Origin: Lysobacteraceae bacterium NML91-0213
Lineage (GTDB): Bacteria > Pseudomonadota > Gammaproteobacteria > Xanthomonadales > Xanthomonadaceae
Assembly (NCBI GenBank): GCA_002798175.1
Contig: NWQL01000005.1
Span: 294,303-358,302, forward strand
Length of the DNA stretch: 64,000 nucleotides
Direction: 5' to 3'
This document shows, in pieces, positions 16,661 to 29,211 of this stretch (position 1 is its first letter; each line of letters begins with the position of its first letter). The notes below the pieces were generated by a model. That model saw only the letters and a list, made by a program, of their open reading frames with translations, was not told the origin of the DNA and ran no database searches. The translations under genes were made by a program, and so were the position numbers.

Positions 16661-18532
16661 ATGGGAAGGATGCATTGGACAGCGGCGCTCGCCGTCGCTG
16701 CGGGAATGGCATGGAATGCCGGCGCGGTCGAGCCGGTTACCCAGGGTGGCGTGGATGCACGCATCGAGCTGCAGCGCAGCGCCCAGCGCGATGCACTGCT
16801 GCGCGAGCGTGCGCGCTATCCGGCATTGTTCGCGCGCGCCTATCGCGCCTATCCGCAGATCCCGCGCGGCACGCTGGAGGCTGTGGCCTGGGCGCAGAGC
16901 CGCTGGCAGCCGCTTGAAGCGGCGGTCGACGGCGATGCGGGCCACCACCACATGCCCACCGCCTGGGGCCCGATGGGCCTGTATGCCGGCGACGGCTTTG
17001 CCGACCAGGTCGGCGAGGCGGCGGCATTGACCGGGTTGCCGGCGGACCGCGTCAGGCGCGATCCGACCGCCAACATCCTGGCCGCGGCTGCGCTGCTTGC
17101 GCGCGAGCTGCGCGGGCTGGATGCAGAGGAGGATGCCGTGCTCGCACAGGCACTCGCGCGCTATGCCGGCTTCGGCACGCCGCAGGGCACCAGCGCGATC
17201 GACGACCATGCGCGCGCCGCGTTCGCCTTCGACGTGCTGCTTGCGCTCGACCGCGGCATTAACGAGGACGGCGTGCGCGTGCCGGTGCGCCCGGTGGCGT
17301 GGGAGGCCGCCTTCGATGCCGGCCAGCTGGTGCGCCTGCAGGCGCCGTTCGTGCGCCTGGACGTCGCCACCGACAACATCGAGACCGACGGCTATGCGAT
17401 CGACCCGGTCAGCGAACAGCTGGTGCGCCGCGAGGCCGGCAAGCGCATCGATGCCGGGATCCGGAGTACGGACTACGGCCCGGCGATCTGGAACCCGGCG
17501 CATTCGAGCAACTACAACGCCTCGCGCAGCGCGGCGGTCAGCGCAGTCACCCTGCATACCGCGCAGGGCAGCTACGCCGGCACCATCAGCTGGTTCAGGA
17601 ACTCCACGTCCAACGTCAGCGCGCACTACGTGATCCGCAGTTCCGATGGACAGGTCACCCAGATGGTGCGCGAGGCGCATACCGCCTGGCACGTGCGCAA
17701 CCACAACGGCTACACGCTGGGCATCGAGCACGAGGGCTACGTCAACAACGCCAGCTGGTACACCAGCGCGATGTACAACGCATCCGCCGCGCTGGTGCGG
17801 CACTGGTGTTCGCGCTACAGCGCGATCAGCTGCGCCAGCGCGTATCGCGGTGCGGCCAGCAGCGGCATCAACGTGCAGCCCGACAGCGTGCGCATCAAGG
17901 GCCACCAGCACTTCAGCGGCCAGACCCACACCGATCCCGGCATCAACTGGAACTGGAGCCATTACTACGGCCTGCTCAATCCCGGCAGCGGCGGCGGGAC
18001 CCGAATCCTCGATTCATTCGAGGGGGGTGTCGGCCACTTCAACACGCCGCCGGCGTATTCCGGCAGCACCACCGGAATCTCCAGCGCCTCCACGGCGACC
18101 CGCGACTGCGCCACCCGCCGCAACGGCAGCTGCTCGCTGCGCGTGCTGCTCAGGGACAACGCGTCCTCGTCGGCCGCGTGGGCGGTGCGGCTGCTGTCGG
18201 GCACCGGCAACCCCGGCAGCAACACCACGCTGTCACGCGCCAACGGCCGCGTCGGCTTCTGGGTCTACACCGGTGGCAGCGGCATGCGCGTCGGCGTCGG
18301 CATCGATGACGGCGCCGGCACCGAACGCTCGGTAACGCGCAGCGTGCCGGCCAACCAGTGGACGTACGTCGAGTGGAGCCTGACCGACGCCGCGCTGTGG
18401 AACGCCTGGGCCGGCAGCGCCAACGGCGCCATCGACGCGGCGAGCGTGACCCTGGATGCGATCTGGATCGAGCGCGCGCAGACCAGCTACGACGTCAACG
18501 TCTATATCGACGACGTGCAGATCCGCAACTGA
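16661..18532 (+). CDS. Secreted N-acetylmuramoyl-L-alanine amidase with C-terminal beta-sandwich domain
   Basis: A 623-aa exported enzyme likely to cleave the amide bond between muramic acid and the stem peptide. After a signal peptide (about 1-22) comes a 240-residue helical region of unclear role, then an Amidase_2 (PF01510-like) domain at about 270-440 with the zinc-ligand motifs VTLHTAQGS and GHQHFSGQTHTDPG. Residues 450-623 look like a carbohydrate-binding beta-sandwich (SGTGNPGSN, FWVYTGGSG, YIDDVQI). The ATG at 16661 has GGGAGG five bases upstream. It stands alone between hairpins. A role in self-remodelling or in lysing other bacteria is equally possible. Confidence 0.88.
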   Translation: MGRMHWTAALAVAAGMAWNAGAVEPVTQGGVDARIELQRSAQRDALLRERARYPALFARAYRAYPQIPRGTLEAVAWAQSRWQPLEAAVDGDAGHHHMPTAWGPMGLYAGDGFADQVGEAAALTGLPADRVRRDPTANILAAAALLARELRGLDAEEDAVLAQALARYAGFGTPQGTSAIDDHARAAFAFDVLLALDRGINEDGVRVPVRPVAWEAAFDAGQLVRLQAPFVRLDVATDNIETDGYAIDPVSEQLVRREAGKRIDAGIRSTDYGPAIWNPAHSSNYNASRSAAVSAVTLHTAQGSYAGTISWFRNSTSNVSAHYVIRSSDGQVTQMVREAHTAWHVRNHNGYTLGIEHEGYVNNASWYTSAMYNASAALVRHWCSRYSAISCASAYRGAASSGINVQPDSVRIKGHQHFSGQTHTDPGINWNWSHYYGLLNPGSGGGTRILDSFEGGVGHFNTPPAYSGSTTGISSASTATRDCATRRNGSCSLRVLLRDNASSSAAWAVRLLSGTGNPGSNTTLSRANGRVGFWVYTGGSGMRVGVGIDDGAGTERSVTRSVPANQWTYVEWSLTDAALWNAWAGSANGAIDAASVTLDAIWIERAQTSYDVNVYIDDVQIRN

Positions 18533-18546
18533 GGCGCGGACATGCA

Positions 18547-18572
18547 AAGGCCCCGGCATCGGCCGGGGCCTT
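18547..18572. terminator. Bidirectional terminator between amidase and outer membrane protein genes
   Basis: GGCCCCGGC pairs with GCCGGGGCC around a four-base loop, flanked by AA and TT that extend the stem. It lies between two convergent genes and can serve both. Confidence 0.7.
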
Positions 18573-18592
18573 CGGGCTGCATTGATGGAGGA

Positions 18593-19543
18593 TCAGAAGC
18601 GGAAGGTCACGCCCGCCATCGGGCCGTGCACCTTGAGCTGGCCGCCGACCTCGCCATTGACGTCGACCGGGTCGATGTCGAGTTCGGCCGCACCCTCGAA
18701 GCGGGCGGTGTAGTCGTCCTTGAGCTTGAGGCGGAACCAGTCGTAGCCGACATGCACGCCGACGCGGTCGTTGACCATGTACTCGACCACCAGGCCGGCA
18801 CGCTCGAAGTGGCCGCGCTCGTCGAGGAAGTTGCCCCACTCGGTGTCGAGGTACTGCCCTTCCAGGCCCACGCGCCAGCGTTCGGCCGGGGTCCAGGTCA
18901 GGCGGGTGTGCAGGCCGGGCGACCAGCCGGACTTCTTCCACTGGAATTCGGTGTCGCCGGCATCGATCTCGTTGGTGGCGCTCCAGCTGCCATTGGCCCG
19001 CGCCTCGAGTTCGGCGTAGGTCACGCCCAGGCCCAGGCCCCATCGAAAGGTATCGGTGGAGACCACCGCGTATTCGTAGTTGAGGCTGGCCAGCGAGAAC
19101 TTGACCCGGCCGGCGAGGTCGACTTCGGGGACTTCGACCGGGCCGTCGGGCAGTGCATCCGGCACGTCCACGCCGATGTCGCGCAGCAGGCCGCCGGGGT
19201 TCAGCCAGTCGCCGTCGAAACTCCAGTCGTTGTCGCGGCTGTAGTCGTAATAGTTGCCGACGATCGACTGGCGATCGCTGATGCGGAAGCCGAACGCGCC
19301 GCGCGGGCGCCATTCGCTGCCGACGTCGAAACTCTCGGATCCGCGGAAATCCGCGGTGTCGGTGCCATTGGTGGCGACGCCGTCGCCGGTGAAGCGCAGC
19401 TGCGCCTCGGGGTTGAACGCGCTCAGGCGCAGGGTGAAGCGCTCGTCGCCGCCGGATTGCTGGGCGTGGGCGGGGGCGGCGGCCATGCCCGCGGCGACGG
19501 CGAGCAGGGCAACGGCAAGCAGGCGGGGGGTAGGTGCGGACAT
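18593..19543 (-). CDS. Outer membrane beta-barrel protein of unknown function
   Basis: A 316-aa exported protein: signal peptide with AHAQ cleavage near residue 28, then alternating amphipathic strands, many aromatic girdle residues (FRISDRQSIVGNYYDYS, LNYEYAVV, AGLVVEYMV) and a C-terminal MAGVTFRF ending in Phe, the outer-membrane assembly signal. I do not recognise a named family; general similarity is to porin-like or OmpA-barrel proteins of Xanthomonadaceae. The frame is open upstream of ATG 19543, but the signal peptide defines the start. It is monocistronic and ends at a shared terminator. Confidence 0.78.
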   Translation of the reverse strand: MSAPTPRLLAVALLAVAAGMAAAPAHAQQSGGDERFTLRLSAFNPEAQLRFTGDGVATNGTDTADFRGSESFDVGSEWRPRGAFGFRISDRQSIVGNYYDYSRDNDWSFDGDWLNPGGLLRDIGVDVPDALPDGPVEVPEVDLAGRVKFSLASLNYEYAVVSTDTFRWGLGLGVTYAELEARANGSWSATNEIDAGDTEFQWKKSGWSPGLHTRLTWTPAERWRVGLEGQYLDTEWGNFLDERGHFERAGLVVEYMVNDRVGVHVGYDWFRLKLKDDYTARFEGAAELDIDPVDVNGEVGGQLKVHGPMAGVTFRF

Positions 19544-19730
19544 CGGTTTCTCGTTATGCGTGGGGAGGGCGGAAAAGCGCCGCCGCGGTCTGCGGCGAGG
19601 CGGCAGTGTCCGTTCACGCCGGGTCTTTCTTCCGTGAAGACGGCAGCGTATGGAACGCAATCACGAGGTCGCCGCGCTTCATTGCGGCCGCAGCGCGCAG
19701 GGCGCGCGTGACCGGGAGAGCGGAAAAGAA

Positions 19731-19754
19731 GAAGCCCCGGCATGCCGGGGCTTC
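19731..19754 (-). terminator. Perfect 24-base palindrome, terminator-like on the minus strand
   Basis: GAAGCCCCGG-CATG-CCGGGGCTTC is perfectly self-complementary; read on the minus strand it is followed by a pyrimidine-rich TTCTTTTCC, as in an intrinsic terminator. No minus-strand gene is recognised to its right. The 465-base gap 19544-20008 otherwise holds only the atp promoter. Confidence 0.6.
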
Positions 19755-19919
19755 GGTGGGGCCTGCTGGATCGACGAGGAAGAGGCAGACCGCGCAGGAG
19801 GTCGGACTGCCGGATCCGTCGGGAGTTCCCGGAAATGTCCAGGAATTTTCTGAATGCGGAACGGGTGCCGCCGGTTCCTGTGCCCGGCTGCCGCACGGGA
19901 CGCGCGGGACCTCCGTCGG

Positions 19920-19949
19920 TTGTCGGTCAAAGTCCGCCGCTGCTATACT
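19920..19949 (+). promoter_or_regulatory. Candidate promoter of the atp operon
   Basis: TTGTCG (19920-19925) and TATACT (19944-19949) are 18 bases apart; TATACT matches the minus-10 consensus in five of six positions. The predicted start is about 50 bases before atpI. Confidence 0.55.
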
Positions 19950-20008
19950 TCGGCGGCTTCGCCGGGCGGTTTCATGGCCCGGGCCGTCCACCGTCACAGG
20001 ACCCCCAT

Positions 20009-20374
20009 GTGTTGAGCTCCTTCGCTGCGGGTCGGCGGCTGGCGCAGCGCGCACTCGCCTGGCAGGCGATCGCGGTGGCGCTGACCGCGATCGCCTTCCT
20101 CGTCAAGGGATGGCCATGGGCGCTTGCAGCGCTGGCGGGAGGTGGCTCGGTCACGCTCGGTGGCTGGCTGCACAGTGCGATCGCACTGGGTGGCGGGGTG
20201 GCTCCGGCGGGTGGCGCGCTTGCGCGCGTGCTGGTCGGAGCGCTGGCGAAGTGGGCGGTGGTGCTGGTGGTGCTGGTGCTCGCGGTGGGCGTGGGCGGTC
20301 TGCCCCCCGTCGCGGTCGGAGTGGGCGTCATCGTGGCGCTGGTGACACAGATGCTGGCCATGGCCAGTCGTTGA
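20009..20374 (+). CDS. atpI: ATP synthase subunit I (AtpI)
   Basis: A 121-aa membrane protein with four predicted helices that assists assembly of the c-ring of F1Fo ATP synthase. It shows the family features FAAGRRLAQRALAWQ near the N-terminus and the GGGSVTLGGWL glycine-rich helix. The start is GTG 20009, in frame with a helix-rich protein; the ATG two bases upstream (20007) runs into a stop after two codons (ATGTGTTGA). First gene of the nine-gene atp operon. Confidence 0.85.
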   Translation: MLSSFAAGRRLAQRALAWQAIAVALTAIAFLVKGWPWALAALAGGGSVTLGGWLHSAIALGGGVAPAGGALARVLVGALAKWAVVLVVLVLAVGVGGLPPVAVGVGVIVALVTQMLAMASR

Positions 20375-20411
20375 TTCGAACACGTACAGACAGTCAGAGG
20401 CGGACAGGCAC

Positions 20412-21594
<1,183 letters not shown>

Positions 21595-21698
21595 TCCAGC
21601 CGCAGGAAGGCGGGCAGCCGTGAACGGCCGCCCGCTTCCCGGATGACAGCTGGCATGCGCGGCATGCCCGGACCATCACGACAGGCAGTGGCACACCC

Positions 21699-22169
21699 AT
21701 GAACATCAATCTGACCCTGATCGCCCAGGCCCTGGCCTTTGCCGGCCTGATCTGGCTGATCGCGACCTTCGTCTGGCCGCCGTTGCTGCGTGCCATCGAG
21801 GAGCGCCAGCAGAAGATCGCAGAAGGCCTCGCCGCCGCCGACAACAGCCAGCGTGCGCTGGCGCAGGCGCAGGAACAGGTCAACGAGGAACTCAAGGCCG
21901 CGCGCACCAAGGCCAACGAGATCATCGACCAGGCCCACCAGCGCGCCAACCAGATCGTGGAGCAGGCACGCGCCGAGGCGCAGGCCGAGGCCGCGCGCCA
22001 GAAGGCGATGGCGGAAGCCGAGATCGAAGCCTCCGCCAACCGTGCCCGCGAGGACCTGCGTCGCCAGGTGTCGCTGCTGGCGGTGACCGGCGCCGAGAAG
22101 CTGCTGCGTCGCGAGATCGACGCCAATGCCCACAAGGCGCTGCTCGACGAACTGGCCGCGGAGATCTGA
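21699..22169 (+). CDS. atpF: F1Fo ATP synthase subunit b
   Basis: The 156-aa peripheral-stalk subunit: one N-terminal membrane helix (about residues 5-27, [22 protein letters not shown]) followed by a long highly charged coiled coil that reaches up to F1 and binds delta. Length equals E. coli AtpF (156 aa). It is separated from atpH by two bases, indicating coupled translation. Confidence 0.95.
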   Translation: MNINLTLIAQALAFAGLIWLIATFVWPPLLRAIEERQQKIAEGLAAADNSQRALAQAQEQVNEELKAARTKANEIIDQAHQRANQIVEQARAEAQAEAARQKAMAEAEIEASANRAREDLRRQVSLLAVTGAEKLLRREIDANAHKALLDELAAEI

Positions 22170-22171
22170 GC

Positions 22172-22699
22172 GTGAGCCAGGAGATCACCCTCGCCCGTCC
22201 CTATGCGCGTGCCGCATTCGGCCTCGCCCGCGATGCCGGCGCGCTCGCGGCGTGGTCGGACGCGCTCGCGTTCGCCGCGCGCGTGGCGGTGGATCCGCAG
22301 GCGCGGCCGCTGCTTGGCCATCCCGGACTGGCCCGCGAAGACGCGGTAGCGCTGCTGGCACCCGAAGGTGCGCAGGAAGGTTTCCGTGACTTCCTCGCAC
22401 TGCTCGCCCGCAATGGCCGCCTGGCGCTGCTGCCCGAGATCGCCGGCCTCTACGAGGACCTGCGCGCGGACGCCGAACAGGTGGTGCGTGCCACGGTGAC
22501 CTCGGCGAGCGAGTTGCCCGCGACCGAGCTCGACGCGATCCGTGCCGCACTCGCGCGCCGTTTCGGCCGCGACGTGCAGGTGCAGGCCGCGGTCGACGAA
22601 TCGCTCATCGGCGGTGCGGTGATCAGCGCCGGCGATGTCGTCATCGACGGCTCCCTGCGCGGCAAGCTCGCACGCCTGCAGTCGGCGCTGAGCCAGTAA
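22172..22699 (+). CDS. atpH: F1 ATP synthase subunit delta
   Basis: A 175-aa soluble subunit linking the b stalk to the top of F1. The N-terminal helical bundle begins with TLARPYARAAFGLA, and the C-terminal signature ESLIGGAVISAGDVVIDGSLRGKL ends the protein (described by its conserved Gly residues at about 148-168). The start codon is GTG 22172, two bases after the atpF stop. Slightly shorter than the 177 aa of E. coli. Confidence 0.95.
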   Translation: MSQEITLARPYARAAFGLARDAGALAAWSDALAFAARVAVDPQARPLLGHPGLAREDAVALLAPEGAQEGFRDFLALLARNGRLALLPEIAGLYEDLRADAEQVVRATVTSASELPATELDAIRAALARRFGRDVQVQAAVDESLIGGAVISAGDVVIDGSLRGKLARLQSALSQ

Positions 22700-22786
22700 C
22701 CAGGATGCGGACGCCTTCCGGCGGCCGCACCCACCACAGTTTCATTGATCGCGCGTCGTCGAATCCGGCGCGCCGAGGACCCGGAA

Positions 22787-24337
<1,551 letters not shown>

Positions 24338-24440
24338 AGCGGTTGGCTTGTCTGATGGTTTGGTGATTCGACACAGGTGAGGCGAGGGGATGGTCCGGGC
24401 AACCGGGCGCCCCGACCGGATCACCGCAGCGGAGCGAGCA

Positions 24441-25304
24441 ATGGCTGGCGGCAGAGAAATCAAGACCAAGATCAAGAGCGTGCAGAACACCCGCAAGGTG
24501 ACCCGTGCGCTGGAAATGGTCTCGGCCTCCAAGATCCGCAAGGCGCAGGACCGGATGAAGGCATCGCGCCCGTACGCACGGGCGATGAAGCAGCTGATCG
24601 GGCACCTGGCGCAGGCGAATTCGGAGTTCCAGCATCCCTACCTCGTCGAGCGTGCCTCGCCGAAGCGGGTGGGCTACATCATCGTCTCGTCCGACCGCGG
24701 CCTGGCCGGCGGCCTCAACAACAACCTGTTCCGCAAGCTGCTGGTGGAGATGCGCCAGTGGCAGGAGAAGGGTGTCGAGGTCGATGTGGTGACCATCGGC
24801 CAGAAGGCGACGGTGTTCTTCCGCCGTCTCAAGGTGCGGATGCTGGCCAGCGTCACCCACCTGGGTGACAACCCCGAGGTCGAGCAGCTGATCGGCGTGA
24901 TCAAGGTCATGCTCGACGGCTATACCGAGGGCTCGCTGGACCGCGTGTTCCTGGCCTACAACGACTTCGTCAACACGATGACCCAGCGCGTGGCGTTCGA
25001 CCAGCTGCTGCCGCTGCCGGCCTCCGACGAGACGATCGTCAAGCATGACTGGGACTACATCTACGAGCCGGACGCGGAGTCGGTGCTCGAGCACGTGCTG
25101 ACGCGCTACGTGGAGTCGCTGGTGTACCAGGCAGTGATGGAAAACGTCGCTTCCGAGCACGCCGCGCGCATGGTGGCGATGAAGGCCGCAAGCGACAACG
25201 CGACCAAGCTGATCGACACGCTGAACCTGGTCTACAACAAGGCCCGCCAGGCCGCGATCACCCAGGAAATCTCCGAGATCGTGGGCGGCGCCGCGGCCGT
25301 ATAG
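24441..25304 (+). CDS. atpG: F1 ATP synthase subunit gamma
   Basis: The 287-aa central rotor shaft. The N-terminal helix begins with [19 protein letters not shown] and carries the catch residues MVSASK; the C-terminal helix ends in [19 protein letters not shown], both as in E. coli AtpG (287 aa). ATG 24441 is chosen over an upstream in-frame codon because it fits the conserved start. Confidence 0.96.
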   Translation: MAGGREIKTKIKSVQNTRKVTRALEMVSASKIRKAQDRMKASRPYARAMKQLIGHLAQANSEFQHPYLVERASPKRVGYIIVSSDRGLAGGLNNNLFRKLLVEMRQWQEKGVEVDVVTIGQKATVFFRRLKVRMLASVTHLGDNPEVEQLIGVIKVMLDGYTEGSLDRVFLAYNDFVNTMTQRVAFDQLLPLPASDETIVKHDWDYIYEPDAESVLEHVLTRYVESLVYQAVMENVASEHAARMVAMKAASDNATKLIDTLNLVYNKARQAAITQEISEIVGGAAAV

Positions 25305-26810
<1,506 letters not shown>

Positions 26811-26818
26811 TCCACGCC

Positions 26819-26899
26819 GCCCTCCGCGCCTGCGGAGGGCCCCGGCCAGGGCGAGGGCCCGCCGCCGGACTCCTGCCCTCTCCCGTTGCCGGGGGAGGG
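26819..26899 (+). repeat. Two hairpins in the atpD-atpC gap
   Basis: A 9-bp perfect stem GCCCTCCGC/GCGGAGGGC (26819-26840) is followed by CCCTCTCCCG-TTGC-CGGGGGAGGG (26876-26899, one mismatch). They resemble intergenic REP-type dyads and could act on mRNA stability or attenuate atpC. Confidence 0.55.
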
Positions 26900-26924
26900 A
26901 GCCACGGCTAGAGAGTGATTTGTC

Positions 26925-27350
26925 ATGACCACCACCATCCGTTGCGACATCGTCAGCGCCGAGGCGGAGATCTTCCACGGCGAGGCCACCCTGATCGTGG
27001 CGACCGGCGAGATGGGCGAGCTCGGCATCGCGCCGCGCCACGCGCCGCTGATCACCCGGCTCAAGCCCGGCAAGGTGGTGATCACCCAGGCCAACGGCGA
27101 GAAGCTGGACTTCGCGATCTCCGGCGGCCTGCTCGAAGTGCAGCCGCAGGTGGTGACGATCCTCGCCGACACCGCGATCCGCGCCGACGAGATCGACGAG
27201 GCCTCGGTGCGCAAGGCGAAGGAAGAAGCCGAGCGCGTGCTGGCCGGCCGCGGCGAGGCGATGGACATCGCCGAGGCGCAGCAGAAGATGGCCGAGGTCG
27301 TCGCGCAGTTGCAGGCGCTCGAGCGCCTGCGCAAGAATCTCAAGCACTGA
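26925..27350 (+). CDS. atpC: F1 ATP synthase subunit epsilon
   Basis: A 141-aa subunit with an N-terminal beta-sandwich (about 1-85, with [14 protein letters not shown]) and a C-terminal helical hairpin (about 90-140) that inhibits ATP hydrolysis by inserting into F1. It ends the atp operon just before a terminator. Length and pattern are those of E. coli AtpC (139 aa). Confidence 0.95.
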   Translation: MTTTIRCDIVSAEAEIFHGEATLIVATGEMGELGIAPRHAPLITRLKPGKVVITQANGEKLDFAISGGLLEVQPQVVTILADTAIRADEIDEASVRKAKEEAERVLAGRGEAMDIAEAQQKMAEVVAQLQALERLRKNLKH

Positions 27351-27380
27351 CGCACCTGCGGGCTTTCGCCGGACGTCCAC

Positions 27381-27404
27381 GAAAGCCGCCTTCGGGCGGC
27401 TTTC
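27381..27404 (+). terminator. Terminator of the atp operon
   Basis: GAAAGCCGCC-TTCG-GGCGGCTTTC is a 10-bp perfect stem with a UUCG tetraloop, followed by TCCGTT, 30 bases after atpC. Confidence 0.85.
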
Positions 27405-27547
27405 TCCGTTATGGCGTTTCGCTGCACCGGGGGCGTGCATGTGTGGCGTGCGGCCAGGAGAGTGTGCGATGCAGTGCGCGCGCCCCGTGCGGCTTGCCCG
27501 GATCCGGCGTGGCGGTTTACGGTCGTGCGCTCAATGGGGAGTGGGCC

Positions 27548-28741
27548 ATGCGGGGAACTGTTCTGCACGCCGTCGCCGCCGGCGCATTGCTGGCGGTCAC
27601 ATTCGTGGTTCCCGCAGGCGTCGCCGCGCAGGACGGGGCAACCGCCCGGCCACGCGCGCGCGACCTGGGCATCGCCATCGGCACGCTGCCGACTGGCCCG
27701 CGCAACGCGATCACCGACGTGGCCGGCGTCGCCGTCGGCCATGCCAGCGTCGTCGAGGGCGACCACGTGCGCACCGGCGTGACCGCGATCCTCCCGCATC
27801 CGGGCGACCTCTACGCCGAACGCGTGCCGGCGGCGGTCCATGTCGCCAACGGCTACGGCAAGCTGCTGGGGATCAGCCAGGTGCGCGAACTCGGCGAACT
27901 GGAAACCCCGATCCTGCTGACCGGTACGCTGGGCGTGTGGACAGCGGCCAATGCACTGGTCGACTGGCAGCTGGCGCGTCCGGGGATGCAGGAGGTGCGT
28001 TCGCTCAACCCGTTGGTCGGCGAAACCAACGACGGCTACCTCAACGACATCCGTTCAAGGCCGCTGCGCGGGAGGCACGTGCTCGAAGCGCTGGGGTCGG
28101 CGTCCACCGGCGATGTCGAAGAGGGCAGCGTCGGCGCCGGGACCGGCACCGTCGCGTTCGGCTGGAAGGGCGGCATCGGCACCAGCTCGCGGGTATTGCC
28201 GGCGGCCGACGGCGGCCACGTGGTGGGCGTGCTGGTGCAGAGCAACTACGGCGGCACGCTGACCGTTGCCGGCGTGCCGGTCGGGCCGCGGCTGCCGGAT
28301 CCGGCAACGTGGCGCCCGCACGGAGGCGCCCCCGCATCCGTCGCGCCGCCGTCGGCGGGCGACGGCAGCATCATGATCGTGGTGGCGACCGATGCGCCGC
28401 TCGATGCACGCCAGCTCGAACGCCTCGCGCGCCGTGCAATCGTCGGCCTTGCCCGCACCGGTGCCTCGATGTCGAACGGCTCCGGCGACTACGTGATCGC
28501 CTTCTCCACCGCGCCTTCGATGCGGCGCGTACGCGGCCATGCGGCGTCCGGCGCGGCCGCGCTCGACAACGAGGCAATGACGCCGTTGTTCGTCGCCGTC
28601 GCCGACGCGACCGAGGAGGCGATCCTCAATTCGATGCTGCGTGCCCGCGGCATGCGCGGCCATCGCGGCGAGGTGCCGGCGTTGCCGCTTGAACGGGTGG
28701 TGCCGCTGTTGCGCGCCGCCGGCGTGGATCAGCGCCGGTAG
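27548..28741 (+). CDS. P1-family peptidase (S58, DmpA/BapA-like), exported
   Basis: A 397-aa member of the DmpA aminopeptidase family, N-terminal nucleophile hydrolases activated by self-cleavage. A signal peptide spans residues 1-26 (VAAQ). The family start RARDLGIAIGTLPTGPRNAITDVAGVAVG is visible at about 35-63; GETNDGYLND and the precursor cleavage site GDGSIM (new N-terminal Ser near residue 276) precede VVATDAPL. The mature enzyme would act on N-terminal or beta-amino acid residues of small peptides in the periplasm. Its last 13 bases overlap the convergent gtrA-like gene. Confidence 0.87.
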   Translation: MRGTVLHAVAAGALLAVTFVVPAGVAAQDGATARPRARDLGIAIGTLPTGPRNAITDVAGVAVGHASVVEGDHVRTGVTAILPHPGDLYAERVPAAVHVANGYGKLLGISQVRELGELETPILLTGTLGVWTAANALVDWQLARPGMQEVRSLNPLVGETNDGYLNDIRSRPLRGRHVLEALGSASTGDVEEGSVGAGTGTVAFGWKGGIGTSSRVLPAADGGHVVGVLVQSNYGGTLTVAGVPVGPRLPDPATWRPHGGAPASVAPPSAGDGSIMIVVATDAPLDARQLERLARRAIVGLARTGASMSNGSGDYVIAFSTAPSMRRVRGHAASGAAALDNEAMTPLFVAVADATEEAILNSMLRARGMRGHRGEVPALPLERVVPLLRAAGVDQRR

Positions 28742-29124
28742 ACCCACTGCCGCGAGATCACGAAGCCGATCACCCCGAGCGCGATCTCCACCAGCGGCTT
28801 GGCCAGCCACGCCCACTTCAGTCCGAGATAGTCGTCGATATGGCCGATCGCCCAGGTGCTGACCACCGTGGTGGCCACCCACATCACCAGGAAGCGCTGC
28901 AGTTGCACGCGCCCGACGGCGGTGTCCTCGCAGGCGAAGGTGAAACGGCCGTTCATCCAGAAGCCGCACAGCGCGCCGCAGATGCGACCCACCACGTTGG
29001 CCTGGCGCACCGGCAATCCGGCATGGCTGAGGGCCACCATGACCGCCCAGTCCAGAGCCCACTGCAGGCCACCGATCAACAGGTAACTGCGCGACTGGCG
29101 GACGATGCTCAACGCAGGACCCAC
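28729..29124 (-). CDS. GtrA-family small membrane protein
   Basis: A 131-aa protein with four predicted helices of the GtrA/DPMS family. Members help move polyprenyl-linked sugars across the inner membrane for polysaccharide decoration. The family pattern is visible in RICGALCGFWMNGRFTF (helix 2 start and the Asn-Phe pair) and FVISRQWVYRR at the C-terminus. The start is GTG 29124. No glycosyltransferase partner is next to it; the divergent glmU supplies UDP-GlcNAc, which could be related by chance only. Confidence 0.8.
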   Translation of the reverse strand: MGPALSIVRQSRSYLLIGGLQWALDWAVMVALSHAGLPVRQANVVGRICGALCGFWMNGRFTFACEDTAVGRVQLQRFLVMWVATTVVSTWAIGHIDDYLGLKWAWLAKPLVEIALGVIGFVISRQWVYRR

Positions 29125-29177
29125 GGGCTTTGATCGTGCCGGAGCGGCACGGCGCGAATGCTATCAGCCGCGCCCGT

Positions 29178-29183
29178 TAGAAT
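29178..29183 (+). promoter_or_regulatory. Candidate minus-10 box of glmU
   Basis: TAGAAT lies 28 bases before the glmU start codon. No minus-35 at standard spacing was recognised; the box is similar in position and sequence to the ones before rsmC and glmS. Confidence 0.4.
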
Positions 29184-29211
29184 TGCGCGATTCCCCCGCA
29201 CAGGCGATTCC

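Noticed and set aside
14339..17962. 1207-codon open frame on the minus strand
   Set aside because: Antisense to lpdA and the amidase gene; composition is biased and no motif is present.
19679..19930. Possible 83-aa minus-strand protein upstream of atpI
   Set aside because: Arg/Ser/Pro-rich without family features, and the palindromic hairpin at 19731-19754 lies inside it.
20007..20015. ATG at 20007 as the atpI start
   Set aside because: It is followed by a stop after two codons; the frame of AtpI begins at GTG 20009.
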